From positions 124,001-188,000 of the forward strand of contig MOWL01000095.1 in assembly GCA_002110485.1 (NCBI GenBank): a stretch of 64,000 bases of DNA, read 5' to 3'. The notes under the pieces are model-generated. The model was not told the origin of the DNA and searched no databases. It worked only from the letters and a program-made list of their open reading frames with translations. Source of the DNA: Emergomyces orientalis. Taxonomy: Eukaryota; Ascomycota; Eurotiomycetes; Onygenales; Ajellomycetaceae. The position numbers and the translations under genes are program-made. This document shows, piece after piece, positions 36,760 to 47,647 of this stretch; positions within the stretch are counted from its first letter, which is position 1, and each line of letters begins with the position of its first letter.

Positions 36760-38550
36760 ATGACAAGCGCCAGTACGACTCGTCTTCATATCTCCCCGTT
36801 GACCCCAGAATTACTCCATTGCATCCTCCGTCTTGCTGCGGTTGACCCTGCGACGGACGTCTCCTACCATTCCGTCCAGACCTTCCCCGAGAACAGCTAC
36901 GGATTTGTCAATCTACACAAAATGGAAGCAGAGAAGGTTATGAAGAAGCTGAACGGGACCATCCTGAAAGGGAAAAAACTAAAAATCCTCGAAGCCCGTC
37001 CCTCCAAGCACCCTCCACCAGACAGTGAAGCCCCTTTTGACGCAGCTTTCGTTTCACCTCAGTCTAAATCAGAGAAAGCCTCGAAAAAGCGGAAAAGCAC
37101 AGATAATGTTGTCGATGGGTACGAATTGCCTCCAGAACGACTTGTAAAACGCGGCTGGACAGAGCCTGTGGGCCATAACAAGCGGAGTCGTAAGGCAGAT
37201 AAGAAGGAAGAAAAGCGGAAGTCTCAGCGCTCAAAGTATACAGAAAAGCCTGAGTGTCTGTTTCGGGTGTCTGTGCCTCCCAATCGGGCTGATGTCGTAA
37301 AAGAGGAGATGAAACCATCTGAGAAGAAGGAAAAGAAAAATGGGGACGTGGTTGTGCACGAGTTCGAGAATTTAACTACAATCCCGAATTTCCTCAGGAC
37401 TGGTGAAAAGCCTCGGGAAGAATGCCTTACCAGTGAGTATGTGGATGGTAAAGGCTGGGTAGACCGCGCAGGCAATGTCAAGGAGAAACCAGTTGTGAAG
37501 GAGAGACATCAGGCGAAACAAATACCAAAAATGGCCAGGGAAAACAAGAAGGGCAGCAACCGCATAGCAGAAAAGGTTATCCCACATGCACCAGTTTTTG
37601 AGGGGGTGGACAGCGATGAGACTTCTTCTAGTGGGCCCTCCAGTGAAAGTTCTTCTGAGGAAGAGGACAGCGATTCAAATGACGGCGGTGAAGCAGATGA
37701 TACAGTCTCGTCAGCCGCGTCTTCCGGCGGAGACGACTCAGTTCCGTCGTTTGCATCTTCTGAAGAGGACGACCAGGACGGAGAAAAGGTGCAAAGCGTT
37801 AACGACGAACAAGTTGAACAACCAAACAACGCGCAACCACCCGTCCTCATAACCCCCAGCAAAGACCAAACAACCCCAAGCATCAACAAGAAAGAAAGCT
37901 CCCCGGCTCAAAACTCTAACCTCAGCCAATCACCAGCATCCCTTACAGATGTCCACCCCCTCGAGGCTCTCTTCAAACGTCCTGCCAAACGACGCGGATC
38001 AAACAACCTGAAACTCCCATTAGAAATCAACACACAGTTCAGCTTCTTCGGCGCCGGCGACGATGACATTTGCGAAGCAGATGACCACACTGACACCACT
38101 GTACAAAACGGTCGCACTCACCTCTTCCTCAGCACTGGAGAGCCGCAAACCCCTTTTACGAAACAAGACCTCATGTCCCGAATCGCGCGCAGCGCGGCGC
38201 CAACTCCCGATACTGCTGCACCGCGAAAGACTAGGTTTTGGGCTGATGATGATGAAAATGGAGATGACCATGATGGGATGGATATTGATGATGATGATGA
38301 TCATGATGTCCTTCATTATAGGAACTATGATGAGACTGAAGTCGGTTCGGCTACGCCGTCGAAGTTGGCTGGGACTATAGATACAGCTATTGCTGGAGAC
38401 AAGAAGGAAGGGAAGGAGGAGAGCGATTTTTCTAAGTGGTTTTGGGAGAATCGGGGGGATAATAATCGGGCGTGGAAGAGGAGGCGGCGGGAGGCGGCGA
38501 AGGAGAAGAGGCAGAGGGAGAATAGGCAGAAAGGGGTTAGGGGGAAATAA
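36760..38550 (+). CDS. Nop8/NOL8-like nucleolar RRM protein
   Basis: Single exon. I chose the ATG at 36760 because MTSASTTRLHISPLTPELL begins at the domain. An in-frame ATG five codons upstream is also possible. Residues ~10-85 are an RRM-like fold with a weak RNP1 (NSYGFVNLHKMEAEKVMKKL). A basic region (RSRKADKKEEKRKSQ) and a Ser/Glu/Asp-rich acidic middle follow. The C-terminus has the segments PLEALFKRPAKRR, NTQFSFFG, and SDFSKWFWENRGDNNRAWKR, then a Lys/Arg-rich end typical of nucleolar proteins. RRM plus this C-terminal signature fits fungal relatives of Nop8/NOL8, needed for 60S ribosome assembly. The assignment is by recall of family motifs. Confidence 0.68.
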   Translation: MTSASTTRLHISPLTPELLHCILRLAAVDPATDVSYHSVQTFPENSYGFVNLHKMEAEKVMKKLNGTILKGKKLKILEARPSKHPPPDSEAPFDAAFVSPQSKSEKASKKRKSTDNVVDGYELPPERLVKRGWTEPVGHNKRSRKADKKEEKRKSQRSKYTEKPECLFRVSVPPNRADVVKEEMKPSEKKEKKNGDVVVHEFENLTTIPNFLRTGEKPREECLTSEYVDGKGWVDRAGNVKEKPVVKERHQAKQIPKMARENKKGSNRIAEKVIPHAPVFEGVDSDETSSSGPSSESSSEEEDSDSNDGGEADDTVSSAASSGGDDSVPSFASSEEDDQDGEKVQSVNDEQVEQPNNAQPPVLITPSKDQTTPSINKKESSPAQNSNLSQSPASLTDVHPLEALFKRPAKRRGSNNLKLPLEINTQFSFFGAGDDDICEADDHTDTTVQNGRTHLFLSTGEPQTPFTKQDLMSRIARSAAPTPDTAAPRKTRFWADDDENGDDHDGMDIDDDDDHDVLHYRNYDETEVGSATPSKLAGTIDTAIAGDKKEGKEESDFSKWFWENRGDNNRAWKRRRREAAKEKRQRENRQKGVRGK

Positions 38551-39217
38551 TAGAATGAATAAAAGGAAAAGACAGGGTTGAGGGGTTTATAGCTCTATAC
38601 TTTCATTCTCGGTTTCATTTTTCATTTCAAGTTTGGCAGTTCATTACATTTCCATGTGTCGTATTTGTATCTTCATGGGCGAGGAGTTTACATGACTGGG
38701 ACATACACCTTCTGTTCGCAATTGCATTTTCCCATTAAATAAACAAAAAATAGAGCCGAGCATTTTTCCAACTGCTTGCTATAACTTTTAGGTTTGTATC
38801 GACTTTACTGTCTTTCACAAATTCCAACCCCCTTTCTTTGGTAGAGCCTCAGTGGAGGGGGAGATGAGGAGGCTCAGCCGATTGCTGCGGACCCCAGATT
38901 GGAGGAACATGGTTTATGAGAAATATTTAGGTGACTACTAGAAAACTTGCAGGCATGAGAAACAACGACTATTTCCATACAATGAGTCGGCGATGGCTTC
39001 ACTCCCAACGTCAATCAATCTCGGTATATACAAAGCTCGGCTCAGTACAGCCAAAGTCGATTGCCGAAAGTTCATGGGATATCACGTGGTTCATAGCCAA
39101 GCCTGTCAGACGCCATGTCATCGTTTATGGAGCTTCCAAGGTCAGTTGCGGGGACGTCGATACATCTGCATGAGTATCTCTTAGGGAGATCATTTTAACA
39201 GACCATACATAGCCACA
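38551..39217. other. Intergenic
   Basis: 3' flank of the Nop8-like gene and 5' flank of the small membrane-protein gene. No further gene seen. Confidence 0.5.
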
Positions 39218-39998
39218 ATGATACCACGAAGTACTTTTCTTACCCTCTTTCTCCTCATCGTCTCCCTCGCTTCTCTTGTTTCCGCCTCCAGTAAGTCACC
39301 CTACCCAGGCAGTTTGACCCTTCCAACTTCGTTCCTCCTCTCTATCCGTTCTTCAGTGCTAACAGCCTTTCCAACTATTCAAATAAATAGCCCATACCTC
39401 ATTCTGCAAATGTACCTGTTTCTCTAACAGCACCATCATCCAGTTGGGGCCCCCGAAAACGAACTCCGCCTCTTCAGTACCTGCCAGATCATTTTTCTTT
39501 CCTCGAGACGATCATGGTGACAGCGAAGACAAAAAGAAGGATCCTGAGAAGGGAGATAAGAAATACAGAGCGCTGAATTGTAACGATTGCAATCGAAGAT
39601 TTTGCCTCGACTACGGCCTACCCAAGTGTAAAGGGGCAAAGGAGGAGGATGTTTTCACAACTTGTTTCCGTGAGTGCCACAAGCTTCATCCTACACATGG
39701 CAATAGGTTTACACTATTTTGAGAAAACCCTACCCAATATCCAATCCCCTTACTCCGCATATGCCATATACCTATATCTAGCTGGAGCCAGTCCTAACTA
39801 TTTTCTGCAGAGCGAGACTCCAACAAGGACAAAGCTGTCGTTTTCATTTTCATCATCGCAACAGCGGGGCTATTAGTATGGGCGGCAATAAAGCCATGTG
39901 TAGAGAAATGGATATTAGTATGTCCCTTCCTTTCTACGTGTCGAAAGGCGGAAAGAGTGCACTTGAATGAATTCTGTTTGGGCGCGCAGTTGGGCTAA
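39218..39998 (+). CDS. Small Cys-rich secretory-pathway membrane protein
   Basis: Proposed exons 39218-39290, 39478-39669, 39811-39998 (150 aa, phases consistent; the last intron has a CCTAACTATTTTCTGCAG end). Exon 1 is a signal peptide (TFLTLFLLIVSLASLVSA). Exon 2 has four to five cysteines (NCNDCNRRFCLDYGLPKC, then EEDVFTTCF). Exon 3 opens with RDSNKDKAVVFIF and then a transmembrane helix (VFIFIIATAGLLVWAAI) ending in a short tail. This exon order and the Cys pattern recall a conserved ~120-aa fungal type I membrane protein of unknown function. The first intron (187 bp) is the least certain border; the alternative acceptor at 39430 changes frame and destroys the Cys motif. A donor-like GTATGT near 39921 could shorten the tail. 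Confidence 0.6.
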
Positions 39999-41902
39999 CT
40001 TGCTATCCCCATTTGATAGGCAGTAAGGGAGCGGAGGTCGTACCTCCCTATTTCCGGTCAAGAGCATTAGATCGCGGAATAAGTCTAGTCTATTCACGAT
40101 TTCATTGAAAGATTTCTTCTTCTTCCCCCAGGCACGGGACACCCTGCCCACCTGGGAACTGCGGGATTTATTTACTTCACGTGGGCCTTTTTGAAAGCCA
40201 CATTTGCGGGCGAAGCCATCAATCACTCTTCTTCGTGACATTTCTCTTGTGTTCTTTTTTTTTTTTTTTTTTTTATTATTTTTGGGAGGGGAAAGCCATA
40301 CTGGAGTGCAAATTTTATATATATAGGAAAGGGGTTGGATACATTGCTTTTGGGAAACAGACTAGGTATTGTATAGAGATTTTGGACCTCATACTCATAT
40401 GTATCAAAAGACTAGACGATCCTTGAAAGCGGACTTGAACTCTTCTTTTGCTTTTTCGTTTTTGAACTTGCTTATAGTGCATGTCTGAAGACCTTGTGGC
40501 AGGTAAAACAGTCAGCTTGTGACAATATTTTATTGCCTTGTCTCGTGGGATATTTGCACATCGATAGGCTAAGGTGCAGCTCAAGATGGACGTTCACGCT
40601 AGTGTAGATTGTGAATTGTAGCTTTTTAGTCAGCTGGTTACGCATCCCCTGTATGGTTTGGTCTGAAATTCAAGTGCTGGCCAACTTGAAATAGAAACCC
40701 TAGGTAGTCATTACATGAGGTTCTGCTTTGTTGCATTCATGGTCAATGAACCCAAATAAGAATTGCCTGCGTGGGCATAGATTGGGTGGTGATTCGTATG
40801 GCCGATATCATGCCCCTCAAACATCTCAATTGGAAAAGAAACTAAGTTGATCGTCAATTTTTTTTCATAGCGCCTGTCTCCGCTGCCCTGTGGGGAATTG
40901 TTTACAGGCACATGTCCGTCAAGTTGGGAAACTTTGCCTACTTCCGGCTTAGCAAATTCCAGTCCACACTTGGCATCGAATTAAGCACCAATAATTTTAA
41001 TTTATGGCGTGGAGCGTCTGGAATGTCGCCGGGACGCACTGCGTTAGTGGCGAACGTTTCTATCATATTTGCCAATTCTCCGAGCCCCGAAACAACTTAC
41101 TGAGCCGAACCGGGAACAGAAGCGGGACTCATGCATCGGCTCTGGCGGTAGTATCTTTGAGACAATTGTACTGAAATCCCGCGGGCGCTGGATTTGATGA
41201 TAAAGGAATATACGGTCTTCTCAATCAATTGAAGCAAGGAATTACTTCGCCATGTGCCTGGGATGTAAGATTATGGGTGGGAAACAGTACTACGAGGAGT
41301 TACCGCAGAGCATGAGGCCGCGTGTGGTCGGGGCATTGGCCCTATCTGCGAGGGCTTCTCGGCGGTGTGACTGGAAAGAGTGGGACCAGTACGGATACAG
41401 CATTCTCTCTGAGGATATGAGCGGCTGGGCCATGGAGCGACCGTTCGATAGGTACTAGGTACTTATCCATGGATCATTGTGGAAAAAAAAAATATAGGTA
41501 ATTACTAAGGCCAAAGCCAATATTGTCCAGCTTATGGATAACCCCGCCCTGTTGTCAATATGTTTAGATTTCCCACTATTTCGCACAATTAATGAGTTTT
41601 CTTTATTATTTTTATCATTATCTCGTCGTTCTCGTTTCCTCTGCGTTCATTAAACAAGATCAAATCTCCCGCTCTCCTTTATTCCCTCTGCTTTGTGCTC
41701 TTGCCCTTGTATAAAATCTACAGCCCAAGAAGCGTCATCGCGATCAAAACAGCGCCGAGCACGCCTTGAAAGATACTACTCAACAGACGTGCTGTTTATC
41801 GCAGTCCACATCGCTAGGATAAACTGGAATCTGAAATTAGACACAAGTGTCTGATCCGTGTTGCAACTGTTTGGGGGATAGCCGTAAGGATCAAATTAAC
41901 CT
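39999..41902. other. Long gene-free region
   Basis: 1.9 kb without a supported gene. A T-tract lies at 40257-40274. The short frame at 41252-41455 (CDWKEWDQYGYSILSEDMSG) is compositionally protein-like but has no splice partners or family I know. Confidence 0.4.
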
Positions 41903-43842
41903 GTGAAGAATATGAAATTAACACGTCAGGCAAGACCAAACGCCTCAACCACCATCAACACCAACACCATCACCACCGCTACACCCGCTGTAAACCATCG
42001 CGATACCTCCGATGAAGCCTTTCCGACTATCCAGCTCTTTATTCTGGGTCAGTATGCCCCCATATGTTTAGTGAAACACTTTCCTTCTTCAGTCATTGAG
42101 ACTGACATTTGAGTATTATTAGCATTATGCCGCTTGGCTGAACCCATCGCCCTAACCTCCATCTTCCCTTACTCATGGATTATGGTTAGAGACTTCAACT
42201 TCGGCCACGAAAGCAATGCTTCCTTTTATGCCGGGATTCTCATTTCAGCGTTTGCGCTGTCGGAGAGCTTGACAGGCATGTTCTGGGGTGGCCTATCTGA
42301 TAGAGTTGGCCGCAAGCCAATCCTACTCTTCGGCTGCGTAGGTACCATGCTCTCCCTGCTCATAGTCGGGTTTTCCACTAGCTTTTGGGTAGCACTACTT
42401 GGTAGGATCCTGGGTGGAATTTTGAATGGAAATATAGGCGTTATCCAGACAATGGTGGGGGAGTTGGTCAAGAAGCCGGAGCATGAACGTATGACTTTTT
42501 TCTCTTTTCTCCTTCCCCGGCGTAATATTCCCAGAACATGATCTCCCATGGTTAACTAAGTTTTGTCATAGCTCGTGCTTATGCTGTTATGCCATTTGTC
42601 TGGTCGATCGGGACGATTATTGGTCCAGGTGAGTTTCATATTACTATACCCCCTCTCTGTTGGGTATGGATGCTTACATGCTGATATGCCGTTGCAGCAA
42701 TTGGAGGCTACTTCGCAAAACCCGCCGACTCCTTCCCGTCTGTATTCTCCCGTTCTGGGATTTTTGGCATCTTTCCTTACCTCCTGCCTAATATTATTTG
42801 CGCTGTTTTACAGCTTATGAGTATCATCGCGGGATATTTGTTCTTGGAAGAGACCCACCCTGACCTACTCAGGGGAGCAGCGGCTGTCGAACACCCACAT
42901 GACGTAGATGAATTTGGGGCACCCCTGGCTGTAGTTGCTACAGCAGGGTCCACTGCTCATGCCTCAGCTGATCTGCGAGCAAAGTCATACGGGACTTTTA
43001 ACGACGTCGATATGCATGAGGACGAAGAATGGGATGTGGAACCAGATGGGAAATCTTACGAAGGTTCCGCTGAAAAAGAAGCTAAGGTCTTCACGTACCG
43101 CGTCACCATGCTCGTGATTGCATTGGGAATATTCACCTATCACTCTATGACATACGATCACCTACTTCCCATATTCCTCCAAGACGAAAGATCCGGAACG
43201 GCCTCGACAGCGGCAAAATCAGCATTGGACATCCCCGGCGGCCTGGGTCTTTCAGTTCAGACTGTCGGAATAATCATGGCCGTTAACGGTGTAATCGCCC
43301 TTCTAATCCAAGCCATAGTCTTCCCACTCTTAGCAGAGTGGCTTGGCGTATGGAACGTCTTCGTTCTCGTCACTGTCTTACATCCTATAGCATATTTCAT
43401 CGTCCCCTTCCTGGCCTTCCTCCCGCAAAACCTGCTCTTCCCGGGGATCTACACCTGCCTGACCATCCGCAATATCTTCTCCATCCTAGACTATCCCGTC
43501 CTCTTAATCCTCATCAAACAAACCTGTCCGTCAAACTCCGTGATGGGTAAAATCAACGGCCTAGCCGCTTCCGCTGGCGCAGCGTGTCGAACGATTGCCC
43601 CGCCGATTGCTGGGTACCTTTACAGCATAGGTTCCAAGATCGAATTTACTGGCCTCGCATGGTGGGCCAGCGCGATTGTTGCTATTGTGGGAGCTTGTCA
43701 GCTGTACTTCATGCATGGGAAGAAACATACGACAGTGTCGGTTACGGCACTACCTGTCTTTCTCCACCACCTTCATCATTCAGAGGAGGAAGAACCGTTA
43801 GTCTCTGAGGTTGTCCATGTGACTGTTCATGATAACGCGTAG
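41903..43842 (+). CDS. MFS transporter, DHA1 type (ZIFL/YCR023C-like)
   Basis: Four exons: 41903-42047, 42123-42488, 42572-42628, 42698-43842 (570 aa, all phase 1, introns 69-83 bp). The first exon is a hydrophilic N-terminus. TM1 starts at QLFILALCRLAEPIALTSIF across the first intron, and the MFS signature GGLSDRVGRKPILLFG lies between TM2 and TM3. LGRILGGILNGN is TM4 and AVMPFVWSIGTIIGPAIGGYF TM5. After TM6 is a long acidic loop (HEDEEWDVEPDGKSYEGS), then TM7-12 with AGYLYSIGS near the end. Twelve TMs and the loop fit the fungal relatives of plant zinc-induced facilitator-like and yeast YCR023C transporters, proton antiporters of uncertain substrate. Location in plasma or vacuolar membrane is not decidable from sequence. 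Confidence 0.85.
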
Positions 43843-44359
43843 CTGGGATGTCTATTTTTCGCAAGTCACGCGTTTTTCTATCCTCCCTGAATTTGGCTGG
43901 ACAACCCTAGCCTTTTCTTCCCTTATAAGTGGTGGACTATGTAGATTTCTGTTTTGTTGTGGGCAAGCTATTTAAAGAAGGATGTGAGAATTTTGAATGA
44001 GGGTCATTTAAATAGCCGCATTTGTCCTTTCATTTTCTTTTTTCTTCTTTGGTTTTCATACGTTCCCCTTTGCTGTACTAATGTTTATATGCATGTTGAA
44101 ATCGTGGACATGTATCTTAATTTTAATGAGATAAAAATGAACAATAATTGTGATTTAGTTTCAATTTCTCATTGATGTATTACAGTTATTTATCACAAGT
44201 GGATTTGAACGTCTAGATATTCAATGTCTCGGCATGATCATACAGATATTGGAATCATTGCCATTGGTGCAGAATGTTCTATCAATCAGCGTTAGTTTAA
44301 CATAAAACAATAACTTAGTTGAAACATTATACATTATAGATATTATATATATCATACCT
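43843..44359. other. Intergenic, AT-rich
   Basis: No gene seen after the MFS stop. AT-rich with short T-tracts. Confidence 0.45.
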
Positions 44360-44635
44360 CTATGAATTTTCAATGTGCTGTGGCACTTCCATTGTTGGCA
44401 ATTCTAAAATCCAAAGCTCCTCAGTCCACGAACGTTCTTGCGCAGCGCAACCACGCTCCTCTGAAGCCTCTCCTTCTTGTTTAATGAAAGTATGCGGTAG
44501 ACTAGAAAAACGATCCCATACAAGCTCTCTCTTTACACGGATCACTTTTGTATTCCAGTTACTACAGTTGATATTGATCTTTTGTCCCTGTAACTTCTCC
44601 AAGGGTATCCCGAATCTGGCAAAGCTCAGCGCCAT
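44360..44635 (-). CDS. Hypothetical ORF, 91 codons
   Basis: The first ~55 residues look protein-like (MALSFARFGIPLEKLQGQ, then NCSNWNTKVIRVKRELVWD), the remainder is Glu-rich. It may be the last exon of the broken gene upstream on the same strand (44818-45495). I do not recognise a family. Confidence 0.25.
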   Translation of the reverse strand: MALSFARFGIPLEKLQGQKININCSNWNTKVIRVKRELVWDRFSSLPHTFIKQEGEASEERGCAAQERSWTEELWILELPTMEVPQHIENS

Positions 44636-44817
44636 GCTAAGAAGGATTACGGGATCTAAGGAGTAGGGACACTTCTACACAATGTGTGTTAGGACGGTAA
44701 ACGGAAAAGATAAGCCAAAATCTGTTTGTTAGGATAATTAGGGTTGATGGTGCGGTGAGTCCATCCATTTACCGTGCGTTGGCTTGGGACAACATCGTCC
44801 GATTCCGGCTTTCGTTC

Positions 44818-45495
44818 TCAAATCTCCACAAACGCTGAGGTTCTTCCGACGAGTGTACCTCCGTAGGCTCGCAACACACTGTCGGAGTCGCCAGTCTTGA
44901 ACCCATCACGGTTCTTTCCGTACTGTTCTGTGTTTGTCATAACCTCTTTGGAGAGAGCATCAAAGCACCTTTTCCTACTTTAGCGCGGGGATTCTTGAAA
45001 TCTAATCAGAAACGTCATTTTAATTTTCTCATGCCCATCAAGCCAGAGCTTCATTGCCTTCACCGAATCTTCGTAGCTCTTAGCAAATCCAATTCCGACC
45101 AGAAAGAAGGGGCTCGATATGGTTGTGGCATCTGGAGCATACGATATCATAATGTCGAGTGTCATTGTGGTAGTAAAGTCAGACCCGCGTTTCTCCGCTG
45201 CTCTGGTCCAGATATCGAACAGTTTGTCATGGTTCCGTACGTTGGGCTTATTACAATCCAGACGACTTCTTCGACCATACGGGTAGCGCTCTCGTGTAGA
45301 GGCATGGGGGGCAAGGTAAACAGATGTTTTAGAGAGCTTTCCATCGAAGAAAAGATGCCCAGATGGTCGTTTTTCGTTCCTGTTATTGGATCTCGAAGGA
45401 GCAGCTTGGATGCCAAACATGGCACATAAACAAAAGCAAGGCTGGGTGAAAGCGACAGCTAAGCTAACAAAAACTGTGAGAAAGAGCTTACTCAT
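44818..45495 (-). pseudogene. Secreted-protein ORF with one in-frame stop
   Basis: Starts with a signal peptide (LFLTVFVSLAVAFTQPCFC) and runs 171 codons to a TAA at 44980. The same frame then stays open for another 53 codons (KRCFDALSKEVMTNTEQYGK … TLVGRTSAFVEI) to a TGA at 44818. The protein-like composition on both sides suggests a single gene with a nonsense mutation, but an unrecognised intron or a true shorter protein is possible. The mature part is Lys/Arg-rich with few cysteines. No family recognised. Confidence 0.35.
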
Positions 45496-47647
45496 TTATG
45501 GAGGTATCAGGGCGGACAACAATCTTGTCAAAGTCATGGCGAGAGAGGTTGTTCAGATGGATGACTTCATCTGCACAATCCGCAGGGAATCGTGCAGCAA
45601 ACAAGTTCCTTAATTGCTCATGGGCGAGGTGCAGTTCGTCCGCAGAGGTTTGTACCCGAGCCCGCGCGTAAACAACTCGATCGGTATGGCGGGGTGAAGC
45701 GGTTATTGGGCCATTCCCACCAACCATAAGCTAGAAGCGTAGCGGGAAAGTTACCAGGGGGCCGACCTGGCGTAACGCGTTCCTCAGAAACAGAGCCATT
45801 CACCCATAAGGTAAACAGGATAATTGGACCTCGATGAAAACCAGAGAACCGCGTCAGAATACTTACGGGGTTTTATTGGCCCAAGCTGGAGATGATCGAG
45901 CATTAAGGTTTCGGAAAAGGAATCTTTAATTAGTAGTACATTGGCTATAGGATCAACAAGGAGTTTACACAACCTTGGAACGAAGACCTACGGAAAGGCA
46001 GAGGAGCTTATCCAAGCTATCCGAAAGTAAAAAGAAGAACAAGAACCAAAGCAAACAAAATAATCAAATCTGTATATAGCTTCTCATGGAACAGGAGCGT
46101 AGTGATAAGCGTTGAGTACAGAAAGCACTCTTTCAACGTCAGCGAATTCCTACAGGAAATAGATAACCTGGACTGCGTTGTCAGCTTCTTCAAAAACTCG
46201 CGACAGGAGAGTAAGATAGCTCGGATCACCCCAATATAGGGAAATACGGCGACCCTTGCACAGTTATCACCGACCAGGTAGTCAAGCAGGCATTCACAAT
46301 GGACTAGGCATTTGGTCCTCTGCTGCCCCCCGAAACGCTTTACATACGTTAATAACCCCAAGCAATTTCTACCGTCCCTCTGGAATCTCATCGAGGACTG
46401 AGAGCACCTCGTTGGCGTTCGGGAAATGAAATTCTCTGGGCTGTTTCCAGACTCCCAAAGGGTATTCTATTCCATTCTTGGCCATATATCTTCGACAAAG
46501 ACATGACAAAGAGGCATATTTCAAAGGAGTGCTGTATCATTGGTAACAGAAGACATCTCCTTGCGGGAATCAGTTAAGTTTCATTCGAGTTTCTGTAGGC
46601 TTGGAACGAGATGCGGGCATGTTTAAGTGTTCTGTCGGCATCAATAGATCCGTATGGAGCGGGAGCCAGAGTGAGCATTCCCCTTGGGGTCGCCTTTGTT
46701 CATGCTGCATGCCAAAACTGCTATCGCTTTCCCTTGCACCTTTGAGATGGGCACATTGGGGACTGCGACTAACACAGCTGGATCCCCTGGACAAATGAGC
46801 GCTAGCCGTGGCTGTTCATCCGAAGCTCAACTCAAGTACAGAGGGCGATGCCTAGGTAGCATATTTGGAGTCCGTTACTTGAACGAGACGAAATGGGTGT
46901 TAAATAAATTCCACTAGCCCTGGCCGCTACTCCCCAGGTATGTCATATTGTAGTCTAACATTTAACTTATGAGCCAGATTATTCCACATACCGGTACCCG
47001 AAAGCTGCTGATGTAGTGGTCATGAGTTGAGTTACTGAAGCCTAAGATATGAAGGACTGTGAATAATTTCACAGTCCAGAGTGCGGGTTTCTTTATCATC
47101 ACCTCATTAGCTTCATATACTCTGCTAATGAATATAATTACGCTGAAGGAAGTGAGTAAATTTCCCCAGTCCTGGCAGAGCAGCGCTGAGGTTTTTCATC
47201 TTTGAGGTTTCACAGGGAAACGCTGCAGCCATCCCAAGGTTGCAAGATGGGTTATCACATGACTGACCTGCTTGCTGCCCGTTCCAGGCTAACTACAAAC
47301 AGTTTAGCTTTGTTTACTCCCGTTGCTCCCCAGAACAAGACCACAGCAACATCACAAAAGATAACCATCATCGCCAGACTCTTTTTTTTTTTTTTTTTTT
47401 TGGCAGATGACACGACAGGGCCACAGCATTCCCTTGCTACATTAATCTGCAAAGCAAGCCTTGGGGAATTTTACAATTTAAGAGCACATGTGTTTTGGTA
47501 AGCTTGATTTTCCGACACCTCCCTTCACAGAACTTGCCAGCACTTGTGAACTGTGCAAGGTACTGTTTCTAACGACTCCACAAAGCCCATACGCATAAAA
47601 AATTAGCACGAGGTGCGGACTGGCCCTCAAAGAGTATCTTTTTAAAG
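45496..47647. other. Degraded gene remnants on minus strand
   Basis: Several short minus-strand frames with protein-like composition (45488-45727, 45784-45972, 46017-46391) but in different frames and without clean splice sites. A stretch near 46400-46470 reads YPLGVWKQPREFHFPNANEV. They could be exons of one decayed gene. No intact gene supported. A T-tract lies at 47383-47401. Confidence 0.35.
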
